Shown one piece after another: positions 8,241 to 16,939 of a stretch of DNA of 63,141 nt (position 1 is its first letter; every line of letters starts with the position of its first letter). This DNA comes from Enterocloster asparagiformis (GTDB lineage Bacteria > Bacillota > Clostridia > Lachnospirales > Lachnospiraceae). The notes under the pieces are model-generated. The model made no database searches. It saw nothing but the letters and a program-made list of their open reading frames with translations, and was not told where the DNA came from. The translations under genes and the position numbers were made by a program. The stretch covers positions 1-63,141 of the forward strand of contig JAGZSY010000032.1 in NCBI GenBank assembly GCA_018380885.1, given 5' to 3'.

Positions 8241-9158
8241 ATGAAAAACGGGAGAAAAGCCGCGGCTGCGGCGATTGCGGGAAATGTCATATTCGGGTTC
8301 AGCTTTATGTTTTCCAGGGTGGTTCTGATGGAGGTGGATGCCTTTGTCACGCTGGCGCTGCGGTTTACCATCGCCTTTCTGGTGATGACGGCGCTGGTCT
8401 GCCTCAGGCTGGTGAAGGTGAACCTAAAAAAGGATTTGCGGCCGCTGCTGGCGCTGGGGATTGTCCAGCCGGTGCTGTATTTTACCTTTGAGAGCCTGGG
8501 AATCCGGCTGACCAACTCGGTGATCTCCGGCTCCATGATCGCCACGGTGCCGGTGGCGAGTATGCTGCTGAGCGCGGTAATCCTGCGGGAGCGCTTCACG
8601 GCCAAACAGCTTTTGTTCGGTCTGGTATCTCTGTCCGGGGCGGTGATCATCGCCATGGCCGGGGAGGGAGGAGGCGTGAGCCTGCCCGGTATTTTGGTGC
8701 TGCTGTGCGCGGTGGTCACCGGCGCTGGATTCAGCTTAATCAGCCGCAAATATGCGGACCGCTACACGGCTTTCGAGCGCACCTATGTGATGTTCGGCGT
8801 GGGTATGGCGGTGTTTGTGACCGCGGCCCTGGTCTCGGAGCGGGGGAATTTTGCCGGCCAGGTGATGGTGGCGCTGGGAAATGTGGAAATTCTGGGCAGC
8901 CTGCTCTACCTGGGAGTGATTTCCTCTGTGGCGGCCTTCTGTATGTTGAATTATTCGGTTAACGACCTGACGGTGGCCCAGGCCACCTCCTACACAAACC
9001 TGGCCACAGTGGTCTCCATGCTGGCGGGAGCCGTATTCCTGTCTGAGCCGGTGGGGCCTGCCCATCTGGCCGGCTGCTCCCTGATTTTGGTCGGCGTTTA
9101 CTGTTCCAACAGGGAGGGGATCAAGGTTAGTTTGCGGCAAAAACAATCAATTAAGTGA
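8241..9158 (+). CDS. EamA-type (DMT superfamily) metabolite transporter
   Basis: A 305-residue protein with ten predicted membrane helices arranged as two EamA repeats. The first opens with GNVIFGFSFMFSRVV and the second with VVTGAGFSLISRKYA. The family mostly exports amino acids or other metabolites. ATG 8241 follows GCGGGGG. An in-frame extension to 8169 would run through the upstream hairpin and add a non-family leader, so it is rejected. It follows the amidohydrolase/lyase operon and could export a product, though no direct link is visible. A good terminator follows. Confidence 0.85.
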   Translation: MKNGRKAAAAAIAGNVIFGFSFMFSRVVLMEVDAFVTLALRFTIAFLVMTALVCLRLVKVNLKKDLRPLLALGIVQPVLYFTFESLGIRLTNSVISGSMIATVPVASMLLSAVILRERFTAKQLLFGLVSLSGAVIIAMAGEGGGVSLPGILVLLCAVVTGAGFSLISRKYADRYTAFERTYVMFGVGMAVFVTAALVSERGNFAGQVMVALGNVEILGSLLYLGVISSVAAFCMLNYSVNDLTVAQATSYTNLATVVSMLAGAVFLSEPVGPAHLAGCSLILVGVYCSNREGIKVSLRQKQSIK

Positions 9159-9167
9159 ATTTGTGTG

Positions 9168-9200
9168 GCCCGCTCCGGAGAAATCCGGGGCGGGCTTTTT
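9168..9200 (+). terminator. Terminator after the DMT transporter
   Basis: An 11-base stem, GCCCGCTCCGG with CCGGGGCGGGC, has a five-base loop and is followed by five T residues. It separates the exporter from the ABC transporter operon. Confidence 0.85.
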
Positions 9201-9354
9201 GGTTGTAACGGGCTGCGCCCCAGCCTGCATTTCGTGGCCGCCTCCTTCGCGGCGGATTTACCGTTTTTTTACAAACAAATTACAAGACTGTGATTTTATA
9301 AAATGAGATTCAGTGCTAATCTGAAAAAAATAAAGATAAAGCGAGGAGAGAATA

Positions 9355-10467
9355 ATGAAAAAAATGTTAGCACTGGGGATTTCTGCGTGCGTGATGGCGG
9401 CGCTCTGCGCCTGCGGAGGCGGCCAGAGTCAGGCGGGCGCTTCGTCGGAGACTACCGGGGCGTCGGAAACTACGGCCTTGGCAGCGGAGAGCCGCGCAGA
9501 ATCCACCGGCTCGGCTCAGGCCGAGGCGCCGGTCCAGACCGAACCCCTGCTGGTGTACTTAAACGATTTTGACGGCGTGATTGGGGACATGTTCAAGGAG
9601 GCTACGGGATACGACGTGGAGGTGGTTGCCGGAAACGGCGCGGAGACCATGTCCAGAATTGAGGCGGAGAAGAGCAATCCTCAGTGGGATGTGGTGTGGA
9701 TTGATTCTATGTATGATGTATACAATCTTTCTGCGGACGGCAGCCTTCTGACTGATTGGGAGCCGGAGAATGCGGCCGGCCTGACCGAGTTTTCCCGGGA
9801 CCTGGTGCCGGACAACAAGTGCTGCTATCCCACCGATATTCATGCGGCCGGGGTGCTGGTGTACCGGACCGACAAGTACGACCAGTCCACCGCTCCCGGA
9901 ACATTCGCGGATCTGACCAGTGAAGCTTACGCGGGGCAGATAGGCATGGCCGATCCGGGAGTGGCTGCGCCGGCCTATCCTCTGGCCGCCTATTTCTTTG
10001 ACAGTATGGGAATGGACGAGGGCAAGAAGTATTTTACCGCGCTGTTTGACCAGGGCCTGAAGGTTTACCCGAAGAATCCCCAGGTCGTGCAGGCCCTTGC
10101 CAGCGGGGAGGTATCCATTGCGCTTCTTCAGGAGACCAACGCCTACGATATGATAGCGGGCGGCGAACCGATTCAGATTTTATGGCCGGAGGACGGCGCT
10201 CCCGGTTCCACCAGAGTTGCGGCTGTAAACGCAAAGTCCGACCAGGTGGAGATCGCCAAGCTGTTCGTGAATTTCCTGCTGGACCCGGATACTCAGCAGA
10301 AGCTGGTGGATACCGGGGACGAGGGGTATTTCGAACCCTCCGTAAAGGGTGTGAACCAGAAGGCGGACCGGGATCAGGACGCCAAAATGGCGGTGGCGGA
10401 CATCGAGTGGGGCGCAGAGAACGAGGCCGAGATCAAGGCGTGGTTTGCCGACATGTCCGCACAGTAG
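9355..10467 (+). CDS. ABC transporter substrate-binding lipoprotein (Fe3+/spermidine-like family 1)
   Basis: A 370-residue extracellular solute-binding protein. The signal peptide MKKMLALGISACVMAALCAC ends in a lipobox-like LCAC, with Cys20 as the lipidated residue. A low-complexity Ser/Ala/Glu linker follows up to about residue 60. The binding fold begins with LLVYLNDFDGVIGDMFKEAT, typical of iron(III), 2-aminoethylphosphonate or polyamine binders. Downstream genes encode the fused permease and the ATPase of the same importer. The ligand cannot be read from sequence. RBS GAGGAGAG precedes ATG 9355. Confidence 0.87.
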   Translation: MKKMLALGISACVMAALCACGGGQSQAGASSETTGASETTALAAESRAESTGSAQAEAPVQTEPLLVYLNDFDGVIGDMFKEATGYDVEVVAGNGAETMSRIEAEKSNPQWDVVWIDSMYDVYNLSADGSLLTDWEPENAAGLTEFSRDLVPDNKCCYPTDIHAAGVLVYRTDKYDQSTAPGTFADLTSEAYAGQIGMADPGVAAPAYPLAAYFFDSMGMDEGKKYFTALFDQGLKVYPKNPQVVQALASGEVSIALLQETNAYDMIAGGEPIQILWPEDGAPGSTRVAAVNAKSDQVEIAKLFVNFLLDPDTQQKLVDTGDEGYFEPSVKGVNQKADRDQDAKMAVADIEWGAENEAEIKAWFADMSAQ

Positions 10468-10486
10468 AGACCGGAGCGCGCCTGAG

Positions 10487-12178
10487 ATGAAATTAAAGGA
10501 AAATATAGCGGGTTTCAGTATTCTGACAATCCTGACCGTGCTGGTACTGCTGCCATTGGCGGCAGTGCTGGTCCAGGTGGTATGTCCGGGGCTGAACCCG
10601 GAGAAATTCAACGTCGGCAGCCTCAGTCTGGTACTGGACGTGTTCGTTCGCCCTCTGTGGAAGAAGGCGTTTTTCAATTCCGCCGGGCTCAGCCTGGCGA
10701 CCACGGCCGCGGGGCTTATGCTGGCCGGGGTTCTGGCCCATGTGCGGGTGCGGTATGAGTTTCCCCTGGCAAAGCTGCTGGATATTGTGAGCTGGATTCT
10801 GATGATCATGCCCTCCTTTATTCTGGCCCAGGGCTGGGTGTTTTTCGCCTCGGGAAACGGCATCGCCAGCTCCTGGCTGCACCTGCCTGGGATGAATTCC
10901 TTCCTGTTCAGCTTCCCAGGCCTGGTATGCGTGATGGTGCTGTGCAAATATCCCATGGCCTATGTGGCCATCAAGGCGGCGCTGGAGTGGTATCCGGCCC
11001 GTCTGGTACACGCGGCCAGGATGAACGGGGCCTCGCCCCTGCGGGTGTGGCTCACCGTGCAGATGCCGCTGTGCATGCCGGCTTATTTCTCCGCGGCCAT
11101 GCTGATTTTCATGGACACGGTGGGGGATTACGGCATGTCGTCCACCATCACGGCCGTGTATTCATTTCCCACCCTGCCCTACACCATCTACAGCGCCATC
11201 TGCTCGTCGCCGGTGCGCTTCGACATGGCGGGGGTGCTCTCCATGTATCTGGTGGTGATGATTGTCATTGCCATGATCCTTCAGTTCTACGTGATGGGCA
11301 GAAAACGGTTTGACTTTTTAAGCTGCGGGACCGAGCGCGTGACTCCCCGCAAGCCGGGGAAGGTCATGGGGGCGGTTATCACGGCCGCTTCCGGCTGCTT
11401 CTGCCTGGCGGCGCTGGGGATTCCGGTGGGTTCCAATTTTATCATGTCCTTCTCGGACTCCTTCAGCATACAGAAATTCCGCTTTACCCTGGACAATTAC
11501 CGCGGGGTGCTGCAGTTTGGCGGCCAGCTGCTTAAGGGCGTCAGAAACTCTCTGAGCCTGGCGGCCGTCGCCGCGCTGATCGGGCTTCTGGTTGGGTTTG
11601 CGGCCGCCTATCTATTGACGTATTCCCAGTTTAAGCTGAAGCGGCTGATCGATCTTTTGACCCTGGTAGCCATGGCAGTGCCCGGGGTAGTGCTGGGCAT
11701 CGGGTACATTTTCGTGTGGAACCAGAAATGGCTGGCCGCTGTGGGCATGAACCTGTACGGCAAGCCGGAAATTCTGATTCTGGCCAGCGTGGCCTCGGCG
11801 GTGCCGCTGATCAACCGGGTGCTGGTGGGGGGCATGTCCAAGGTTCCCCACCAGCTGTTGACGGCCTCCCAGATACAGGGGGCGGGCCTGGCGCGCCGGA
11901 TTCGGACCATTCTGCTGCCGCTGCTCCACTCCAGCATGGTTTCCGCAGTGCTGGCGGCGTTTGGGGGCAGCGTGTTCAACCTGGCCATCACCACCATCCT
12001 GTATCCGCCCAATTTCAGCACGCTGCCGGTGTACATAAGCGATGCCTACAATGATCTGAAATTCGGCTATGCGGCGGCCTCAACCATTGTAGGCGGCGCA
12101 TTTATCATTGGGATCATGCTGATCCTGGAATTTGTTTTAAACATTGGAAAGAGGGACCGGAATGCAGACAATACTTGA
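10487..12178 (+). CDS. Fused two-domain ABC permease (FbpB/AfuB-like)
   Basis: A 563-residue inner-membrane protein with two BPD_transp_1 halves and about twelve helices. The first EAA-type loop is near HAARMNGASPLRVWLTVQMP and the second near ASQIQGAGLARRIRTILLP. Fusion of both permease halves is characteristic of Fe3+-type importers. ATG 10487 is chosen over an in-frame start at 10445 because the protein then opens directly with a membrane segment. The 3' end overlaps the ATPase start by 17 bases, so the subunits are translationally coupled. Confidence 0.87.
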   Translation: MKLKENIAGFSILTILTVLVLLPLAAVLVQVVCPGLNPEKFNVGSLSLVLDVFVRPLWKKAFFNSAGLSLATTAAGLMLAGVLAHVRVRYEFPLAKLLDIVSWILMIMPSFILAQGWVFFASGNGIASSWLHLPGMNSFLFSFPGLVCVMVLCKYPMAYVAIKAALEWYPARLVHAARMNGASPLRVWLTVQMPLCMPAYFSAAMLIFMDTVGDYGMSSTITAVYSFPTLPYTIYSAICSSPVRFDMAGVLSMYLVVMIVIAMILQFYVMGRKRFDFLSCGTERVTPRKPGKVMGAVITAASGCFCLAALGIPVGSNFIMSFSDSFSIQKFRFTLDNYRGVLQFGGQLLKGVRNSLSLAAVAALIGLLVGFAAAYLLTYSQFKLKRLIDLLTLVAMAVPGVVLGIGYIFVWNQKWLAAVGMNLYGKPEILILASVASAVPLINRVLVGGMSKVPHQLLTASQIQGAGLARRIRTILLPLLHSSMVSAVLAAFGGSVFNLAITTILYPPNFSTLPVYISDAYNDLKFGYAAASTIVGGAFIIGIMLILEFVLNIGKRDRNADNT

Positions 12179-13247
12179 AATACAGGATGTGGTAAAAACC
12201 TACGGCAGGACGCCGGTGCTGGACGGCATCAGCCTGGAGGTGAAGGAGGGGGAGATCATCAGCGTGCTGGGCCCCTCCGGCTGCGGAAAATCCACACTTT
12301 TGCGCATTATCGCCGGCATTTTGCCCCTGGACCGGGGGGTGGTGCGGATCCGGGGGAGGGAGGTGTCGGACCGGCATCACACGCTGCCGCCGGAAAAGCG
12401 GGGGATCAACATGGTATTTCAGGACTTCGCGCTCTGGCCCCACATGAAGGTGGAGGACAACATCACCTACGGCCTGAAGGTGGGCAGGGTGGAGCCGGCG
12501 GAGTGCAAAAAGCGGGTGGAGGAGATGGCCGGCCTGCTGCATCTGGAGGGTCTGATGTCCCGCTATCCGGCGGAGCTGTCCGGCGGTCAGCAGCAGCGGG
12601 TGTCCATTGCCAGGGCGCTGGTGACCAAGCCGTCCATCATTCTGCTGGATGAGCCGCTCTGCAATCTGGATGTGCAGCTGCGCATCGAGATGCGCACGGA
12701 GATGTCCTATCTGTTTCACAAGCTGAAAACCACGGTATTCCATGTAACCCATGACCCGTCGGAGGCGTTTGCCATGGCGGACAGGATCATCATTATGAAC
12801 GGAGGCAGGATCGACCAGGCGGACGAGCCGCGAATCTGTTATCTGAGACCGGGGACAGAGCTGGTGGCCGGGCTTTTGGGCGCGGGAAACCACCTGAAAA
12901 AGGCGGTACTTGACGGCGCTACGGCAGGGGATTCCTGTCGCGTGAGGATCGGAGGCGACACAGTGGAGGGAATATATTTCCCCGGAAGGGACGGCGGGGA
13001 AAACGCGGCCTGCCGGGTGCGTTTCAGGCCCGAGGACTGCCGGTGGCACAGCGGCCCCGTGGGAAACTGTTTCCGGGTCACGGTGATGTTGTCCACCTTT
13101 GAGGGCGGATTTTACCGGATTAAAACCAGAACCGTGGACGGGGACGAGCTTTGTTTCCTACACAGCGGTCCCATCGGGGAAAATGAAACCGGCTATATTG
13201 AGGTGGAGAGAGAAAAATTGTATGTATATGGATTGCGTGATTGTTAA
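12162..13247 (+). CDS. ABC transporter ATPase with C-terminal TOBE-like domain
   Basis: A 361-residue ATPase. Walker A is GPSGCGKST, the Q-loop lies in FQDFALWPHM, the signature is LSGGQQQRVSIARAL, Walker B is IILLDEP and the switch His is in HVTHD. After about residue 240 there is a TOBE-like regulatory domain (YFPGRDGGENAACRVRFRPE region). It energises the importer encoded by the preceding permease. ATG 12162 gives the usual MQTILEIQDVVKTYG opening. The stop overlaps the start of the following hydrolase by 26 bases. Confidence 0.9.
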   Translation: MQTILEIQDVVKTYGRTPVLDGISLEVKEGEIISVLGPSGCGKSTLLRIIAGILPLDRGVVRIRGREVSDRHHTLPPEKRGINMVFQDFALWPHMKVEDNITYGLKVGRVEPAECKKRVEEMAGLLHLEGLMSRYPAELSGGQQQRVSIARALVTKPSIILLDEPLCNLDVQLRIEMRTEMSYLFHKLKTTVFHVTHDPSEAFAMADRIIIMNGGRIDQADEPRICYLRPGTELVAGLLGAGNHLKKAVLDGATAGDSCRVRIGGDTVEGIYFPGRDGGENAACRVRFRPEDCRWHSGPVGNCFRVTVMLSTFEGGFYRIKTRTVDGDELCFLHSGPIGENETGYIEVEREKLYVYGLRDC

Positions 13248-14322
13248 AGGCGGATACGGGGAACACGGCAGAAGCTGCTTTCTGACGCCTTTTAAAGAGG
13301 ACCGGTTTTATATGCTGGACTGCGGCATCATGGACACGGATGAGAACCCCTGGCCCGACGTGGAGCCGGATTTGCTGGAGAAAACGGATTACCTGTTTTT
13401 GAGCCACTGCCATAAGGACCACAGCGGCGCGTTTTCACAGATGGTGTCCCGGGGCTTTAACGGCTGGCTGATCACCACAAAGGCCACCGCAGCCCTGGCG
13501 GGGATTCGGTATAACAAGGTGATTGAGGCGGATCCGCTGATCTCGGAACCGGTGGGACTGGGAAAAGATCTGCGGTTTTCCTGCGGCCGGAGCGGGCACT
13601 GCGCCGGCGGAGTCTGGTTTCACATATGGGATTCCCGGAAGAGCTGCCTGTACTCCGGGGATTATCAGCCCAGGGCGCTGGCCTACGCTGCGGATGCGGT
13701 GCGCGGGCGCAGGGCGGACCTGGCTATTGTGGACTGCGCTCACCCTGAGGCTGAGGGACATGCAGACGACCTGCGGGCGGATCTGCTGGCGTCGATCCGC
13801 CGTGGTCTCAAGCAGCATGGACGGGTGGTGCTTCCGCTGCCCAAGTACGGCCGGGGGCTGGAGCTCATCGTTCTGCTCCGGCGGATGCTTCCCCAGGCAC
13901 GCATCGCTGCGGATAAAGGGTTTACGGCGCTTGCGGAGCAGATGTGCGGGTACGGCCAGTGGCTGCGTCCCCGGGCCCTGGATGAAATCTGCGGTTTTTT
14001 GGAGGAACACCCGCAGGAACGCCTGGAACAGGACCAGTACGACATTCTGCTGCTGGGGGACACCCATCTGGAGCAGGAGCGCTGCCGCAGTCTGGCGAAG
14101 CGGGAGGCGGACCGGGGCGGTCTGGTGATCGTTACCGGGAGGGTGAAGCCTGGCGGCTGCGTGCGGGAGCTTTTGGACGGACAAAAGGCAGTCAGAGCGT
14201 CCTATCCCCATCACCAGAGTATGGGAGATTTTAAGGAGCTTCTGGAGGAAAATGACTTCCAGACCGTGCTGCCCTTTCACAGCGGGCGCAGGGAGGTCTA
14301 TTTTCGGGCCGGCGGGCGGTGA
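13222..14322 (+). CDS. MBL-fold hydrolase with beta-CASP-like features
   Basis: A 366-residue protein. SHCHKDHSG near residue 60 is the HxHxDH zinc motif. GRSGHCAGGVWFHIW and YSGDYQP supply further His and Asp ligands. The central insert with IVDCAHPEAEG, and a late HSGRREV, resemble the beta-CASP arrangement of RNase J/CPSF-like nucleases, although the protein is shorter. Start 13222 (or 13228) follows GGAGAG and lies inside the ATPase gene, so it is co-translated with an importer. Either an RNA nuclease or a small-molecule hydrolase acting on the imported solute is possible; context favours the latter only weakly. Confidence 0.75.
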   Translation: MYMDCVIVKGGYGEHGRSCFLTPFKEDRFYMLDCGIMDTDENPWPDVEPDLLEKTDYLFLSHCHKDHSGAFSQMVSRGFNGWLITTKATAALAGIRYNKVIEADPLISEPVGLGKDLRFSCGRSGHCAGGVWFHIWDSRKSCLYSGDYQPRALAYAADAVRGRRADLAIVDCAHPEAEGHADDLRADLLASIRRGLKQHGRVVLPLPKYGRGLELIVLLRRMLPQARIAADKGFTALAEQMCGYGQWLRPRALDEICGFLEEHPQERLEQDQYDILLLGDTHLEQERCRSLAKREADRGGLVIVTGRVKPGGCVRELLDGQKAVRASYPHHQSMGDFKELLEENDFQTVLPFHSGRREVYFRAGGR

Positions 14323-14363
14323 AAATTGCATAGATAGAGAGACGAAGCATATTTTTGAAGCGG

Positions 14364-14404
14364 CCCGCCACAGGGGAATCATCCTGTGGGCGGGTTTCTT
14401 TTTA
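14364..14404 (+). terminator. Terminator after the ABC/MBL operon
   Basis: CCCGCCACAGG pairs with CCTGTGGGCGGG (one bulged G) and TTTCTTTTTA follows. It ends the 9355-14322 transcript. Confidence 0.85.
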
Positions 14405-14427
14405 TGCGGGGGAGGGGAGGTATTTTG

Positions 14428-14478
14428 TTGACATTTGCCGGGATGCGCCGTATATTGAATGTAATGTAAACCTTACAT
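14428..14478 (+). promoter_or_regulatory. Promoter and start-site operator of the 14493 gene
   Basis: TTGACA (14428-14433), a 17-base spacer and TATATT (14451-14456) are close to consensus. The imperfect palindrome ATGTAAACCTTACAT (14464-14478) sits exactly at the predicted start site. Its AACCTTACAT half matches the operator arm at 2646-2664 of the XRE gene, suggesting control by that repressor. Confidence 0.72.
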
Positions 14479-14492
14479 GGCGAGGGGAGGAA

Positions 14493-16205
14493 ATGATACA
14501 GATGAGGGAACTAATCGGTATTCTGGTATTAGGTGTTCTGGCGATGGCGACGGAGTACGCCGTAGCCTGGGCGGGCAGCGTTTTGAGCAGTATAAGCTCG
14601 GAGGAGACAAGGTACGCCACATTCACCTTTCGGGATGACCGCTGTCTGCCGATGACGACGAATATATTGATGAACGTGTGCATCCCCAATGTAGTCATGA
14701 TTTTTATTTTTATGGTCGTGCGCAAACTGGGGATTTCCCAGGTGGAACCCTATCTGATCTTGTATGTAATCGCATTTTTCCTGTTCCGCATGGTTCTGAT
14801 CTGCGTGCTTTTGCGGAGAAAGGAGCTGTATTCGCCCGGTTATGAGCTGGGAATGGCCGCCGCCGGGATTGCGCTGGCGTATTTTCTGATACACTTCTTT
14901 TTCGCTTCCGAGGATGCGGTGTTCATCACGGCGTCCGAACTGAGGGAGGAACTGTGGTTTGTGGTGCTGATTGTCCTGTACCAGTTTTTTAAAATGATCT
15001 TTGACAAGAATGTGACGCAAAACAAGGTTTTGAAAAAGGGGCAGATCACAAAGTACATTATCCACAAGTTCGACCGTTTTTTTGACCGCTATCAACACAT
15101 GCTTGACATCAATGCGGATAACCGCTATATCTGTATTCTGCTCTATGCGGTTATGATCTTTGAGGATTACAACAGAGGTCCCGTTGTGCGCCGGCTGGAG
15201 CGTTTTAAGCTGCGCTTTTCGGGAAAAGCGACTCTGGGAATTATGCAGCTGCCCACAGATAGGGCGATATCGGACGAGGAGAGCGTGGCGGGATTTTACA
15301 ACTGGCTGGAGCGGGAGGCCGGGGAGGACACCCAGTTTGAGCGGGACAGCCTGCGCGTCCGGGATCTGGCCTGGAATTACAACAACGACAGTGATTATGC
15401 CGAGTCGGTGGCGTATATCTACAACTGCCTGTTCGGGTATATTGACCAGATACCCAGATACCGGGCCCTGTTCCATATGCGGGAGGAAGCGCCCCGGAAG
15501 GAAGGGGAAGCCATTCCCTATCAGGTAGTGACGGCGGATTCACGGGCGGAATTTTTGCAGAACCTGCAGTGCCATGTGTATGTGAAATGCGGGGCGGAGC
15601 GCATCGATTTGACGGACCCGGCCGGAGATCAGCATAACCTGGTGATCGATCAGCTGCGGCGAGCGTATTTTGACGGAAACGGCTGCGCTCTGTATATCCG
15701 CGAGGTGACTTTTCAAAATTGCAGCAATATTGTGCTGGACAACTGGCTGATCCGGGGCGCGGACCGGGAGGAGCGGGTACCGGCAGCGGTGCTGCGCTTT
15801 ATAAACTGTACCAATGTCCGGCTGAAGAGCCTGGAGCTGTCCGGCGGCACGGTTTGCCGCATCGAGGCCCATCACAGCAGTGTGACGGTGCAGAACTGCC
15901 TGATCCACGACTGCATGTCGGGAGGGATTCTGCTGCAGGACAGCGACGCACAGATTGAGGGGCTGAGAATCTATGACTGTCACGATTCTGATGAAACGAT
16001 CGTAGCCCTTGCCGGCGGAAATACGGTGTTGAGCAATGTGCAGATATACGGAAATCACACGAAAATGTTTGCCTTGGGTCTGTCCGGGGCCAATGTGATC
16101 TGCAAAAATGTGGAAGTGCGGCAGAATGTTTTTGCCGGTCTCAGCGATGGGGAGATCGGGGAAGGGGTTGAGGAGAAGGAAAATATTGTCATTGCGGCGG
16201 GGTGA
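14493..16205 (+). CDS. Membrane protein with C-terminal parallel beta-helix
   Basis: A 570-residue protein of unknown function. The first 170 residues hold about five hydrophobic helices. A linker with an aromatic/charged region (HKFDRFFDRYQHML) and a helical domain follow. From about residue 360 to 560 there is a right-handed beta-helix-like repeat series: FQNCSNIVLDNW, FINCTNVRLKSLEL, VQNCLIHDCMSGG, IEGLRIYDCHDS, LSNVQIYGNH, CKNVEVRQN. Such folds bind or process polysaccharides or act as scaffolds. Start is 14493 or 14502; both follow AGGGGAGG. Upstream in-frame codons precede the promoter and are excluded. It may be repressed by the 2684 regulator. Confidence 0.7.
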   Translation: MIQMRELIGILVLGVLAMATEYAVAWAGSVLSSISSEETRYATFTFRDDRCLPMTTNILMNVCIPNVVMIFIFMVVRKLGISQVEPYLILYVIAFFLFRMVLICVLLRRKELYSPGYELGMAAAGIALAYFLIHFFFASEDAVFITASELREELWFVVLIVLYQFFKMIFDKNVTQNKVLKKGQITKYIIHKFDRFFDRYQHMLDINADNRYICILLYAVMIFEDYNRGPVVRRLERFKLRFSGKATLGIMQLPTDRAISDEESVAGFYNWLEREAGEDTQFERDSLRVRDLAWNYNNDSDYAESVAYIYNCLFGYIDQIPRYRALFHMREEAPRKEGEAIPYQVVTADSRAEFLQNLQCHVYVKCGAERIDLTDPAGDQHNLVIDQLRRAYFDGNGCALYIREVTFQNCSNIVLDNWLIRGADREERVPAAVLRFINCTNVRLKSLELSGGTVCRIEAHHSSVTVQNCLIHDCMSGGILLQDSDAQIEGLRIYDCHDSDETIVALAGGNTVLSNVQIYGNHTKMFALGLSGANVICKNVEVRQNVFAGLSDGEIGEGVEEKENIVIAAG

Positions 16206-16221
16206 AAACGAATTTTAAGCA

Positions 16222-16250
16222 AAGCGGGGAAAGCTGTTTCCCCGCTTTTT
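16222..16250 (+). terminator. Terminator after the beta-helix membrane protein
   Basis: AAGCGGGGAAA pairs with TTTCCCCGCTT across a four-base loop and is followed by a T run. Confidence 0.9.
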
Positions 16251-16336
16251 GGCCGGAAATTGTTACAATTCACAGCCAAGTATAGTATAATTAGGAAACG
16301 TAATGCATGCGTAGGCGGGTATGGAGGAGGAATGGC

Positions 16337-16939
16337 ATGAAACTATCGGTGATCGGTTACGCGGCGTCGGGGAAATCGACGCTGGCGGCAGAGCTTGGCA
16401 GGCTGACGGGCTGTCCGGTGCTGCATCTGGACAAGGTTCAGTTTTTGCCGGACTGGCAGGAGCGGGACCGGGCGCAGGCCCGGGGTATGGTGGAGGAATT
16501 TCTGGACTGTAACCGGGAAAAGGGCTGGGTGATCGACGGAAACTACTCAAATTTCCACCATGAGCGCAGGATGGCGGAGTCGGACCTGATCGTTTTCATG
16601 GACTTCCCCCGGCGCATCTGTCTGCCGCAGGCCCTGTACCGGGCATGGAAGTACAGGGGCCGGGTGCGGGAGAGCAGCGCCGACGGCTGCGCGGAGAAAA
16701 TGGACCGGGAGTTTCTGCTGTGGATTCTGCGGGACGGGCGCACAAGGGAACGCAGACAGGGGTATAAAAACCTGATGGAGCGGTACGGGAAAAAGGCAGT
16801 GGCGGTCAGAAGCCGCCGTGAGGCCCGGCGCTGCCTGAGGCTGTTGGAAAAGCTGCTGGAGGAGAACAGGAATCTGACCTGCAAGGGCGGCTGCGCAAAA
16901 GAGGCCATAAAATTCACGGGAAATGAGGAATTGCAATGA
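16337..16939 (+). CDS. P-loop kinase-like protein (FlaR/adenylate-kinase-related)
   Basis: A 200-residue nucleotide-binding protein. GYAASGKST near residue 7 is the Walker A loop, HLDKVQFLPDWQERD follows, and WVIDGNYSNFHHER and VFMDFPRRICLPQAL are characteristic of the family annotated as DNA topology modulation protein FlaR or shikimate/adenylate-kinase-like. The true substrate is unknown. ATG 16337 has GGAGGA seven bases upstream. Its last codons overlap the following decarboxylase in an ATGA junction, placing it first in a four-gene run. Confidence 0.8.
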   Translation: MKLSVIGYAASGKSTLAAELGRLTGCPVLHLDKVQFLPDWQERDRAQARGMVEEFLDCNREKGWVIDGNYSNFHHERRMAESDLIVFMDFPRRICLPQALYRAWKYRGRVRESSADGCAEKMDREFLLWILRDGRTRERRQGYKNLMERYGKKAVAVRSRREARRCLRLLEKLLEENRNLTCKGGCAKEAIKFTGNEELQ

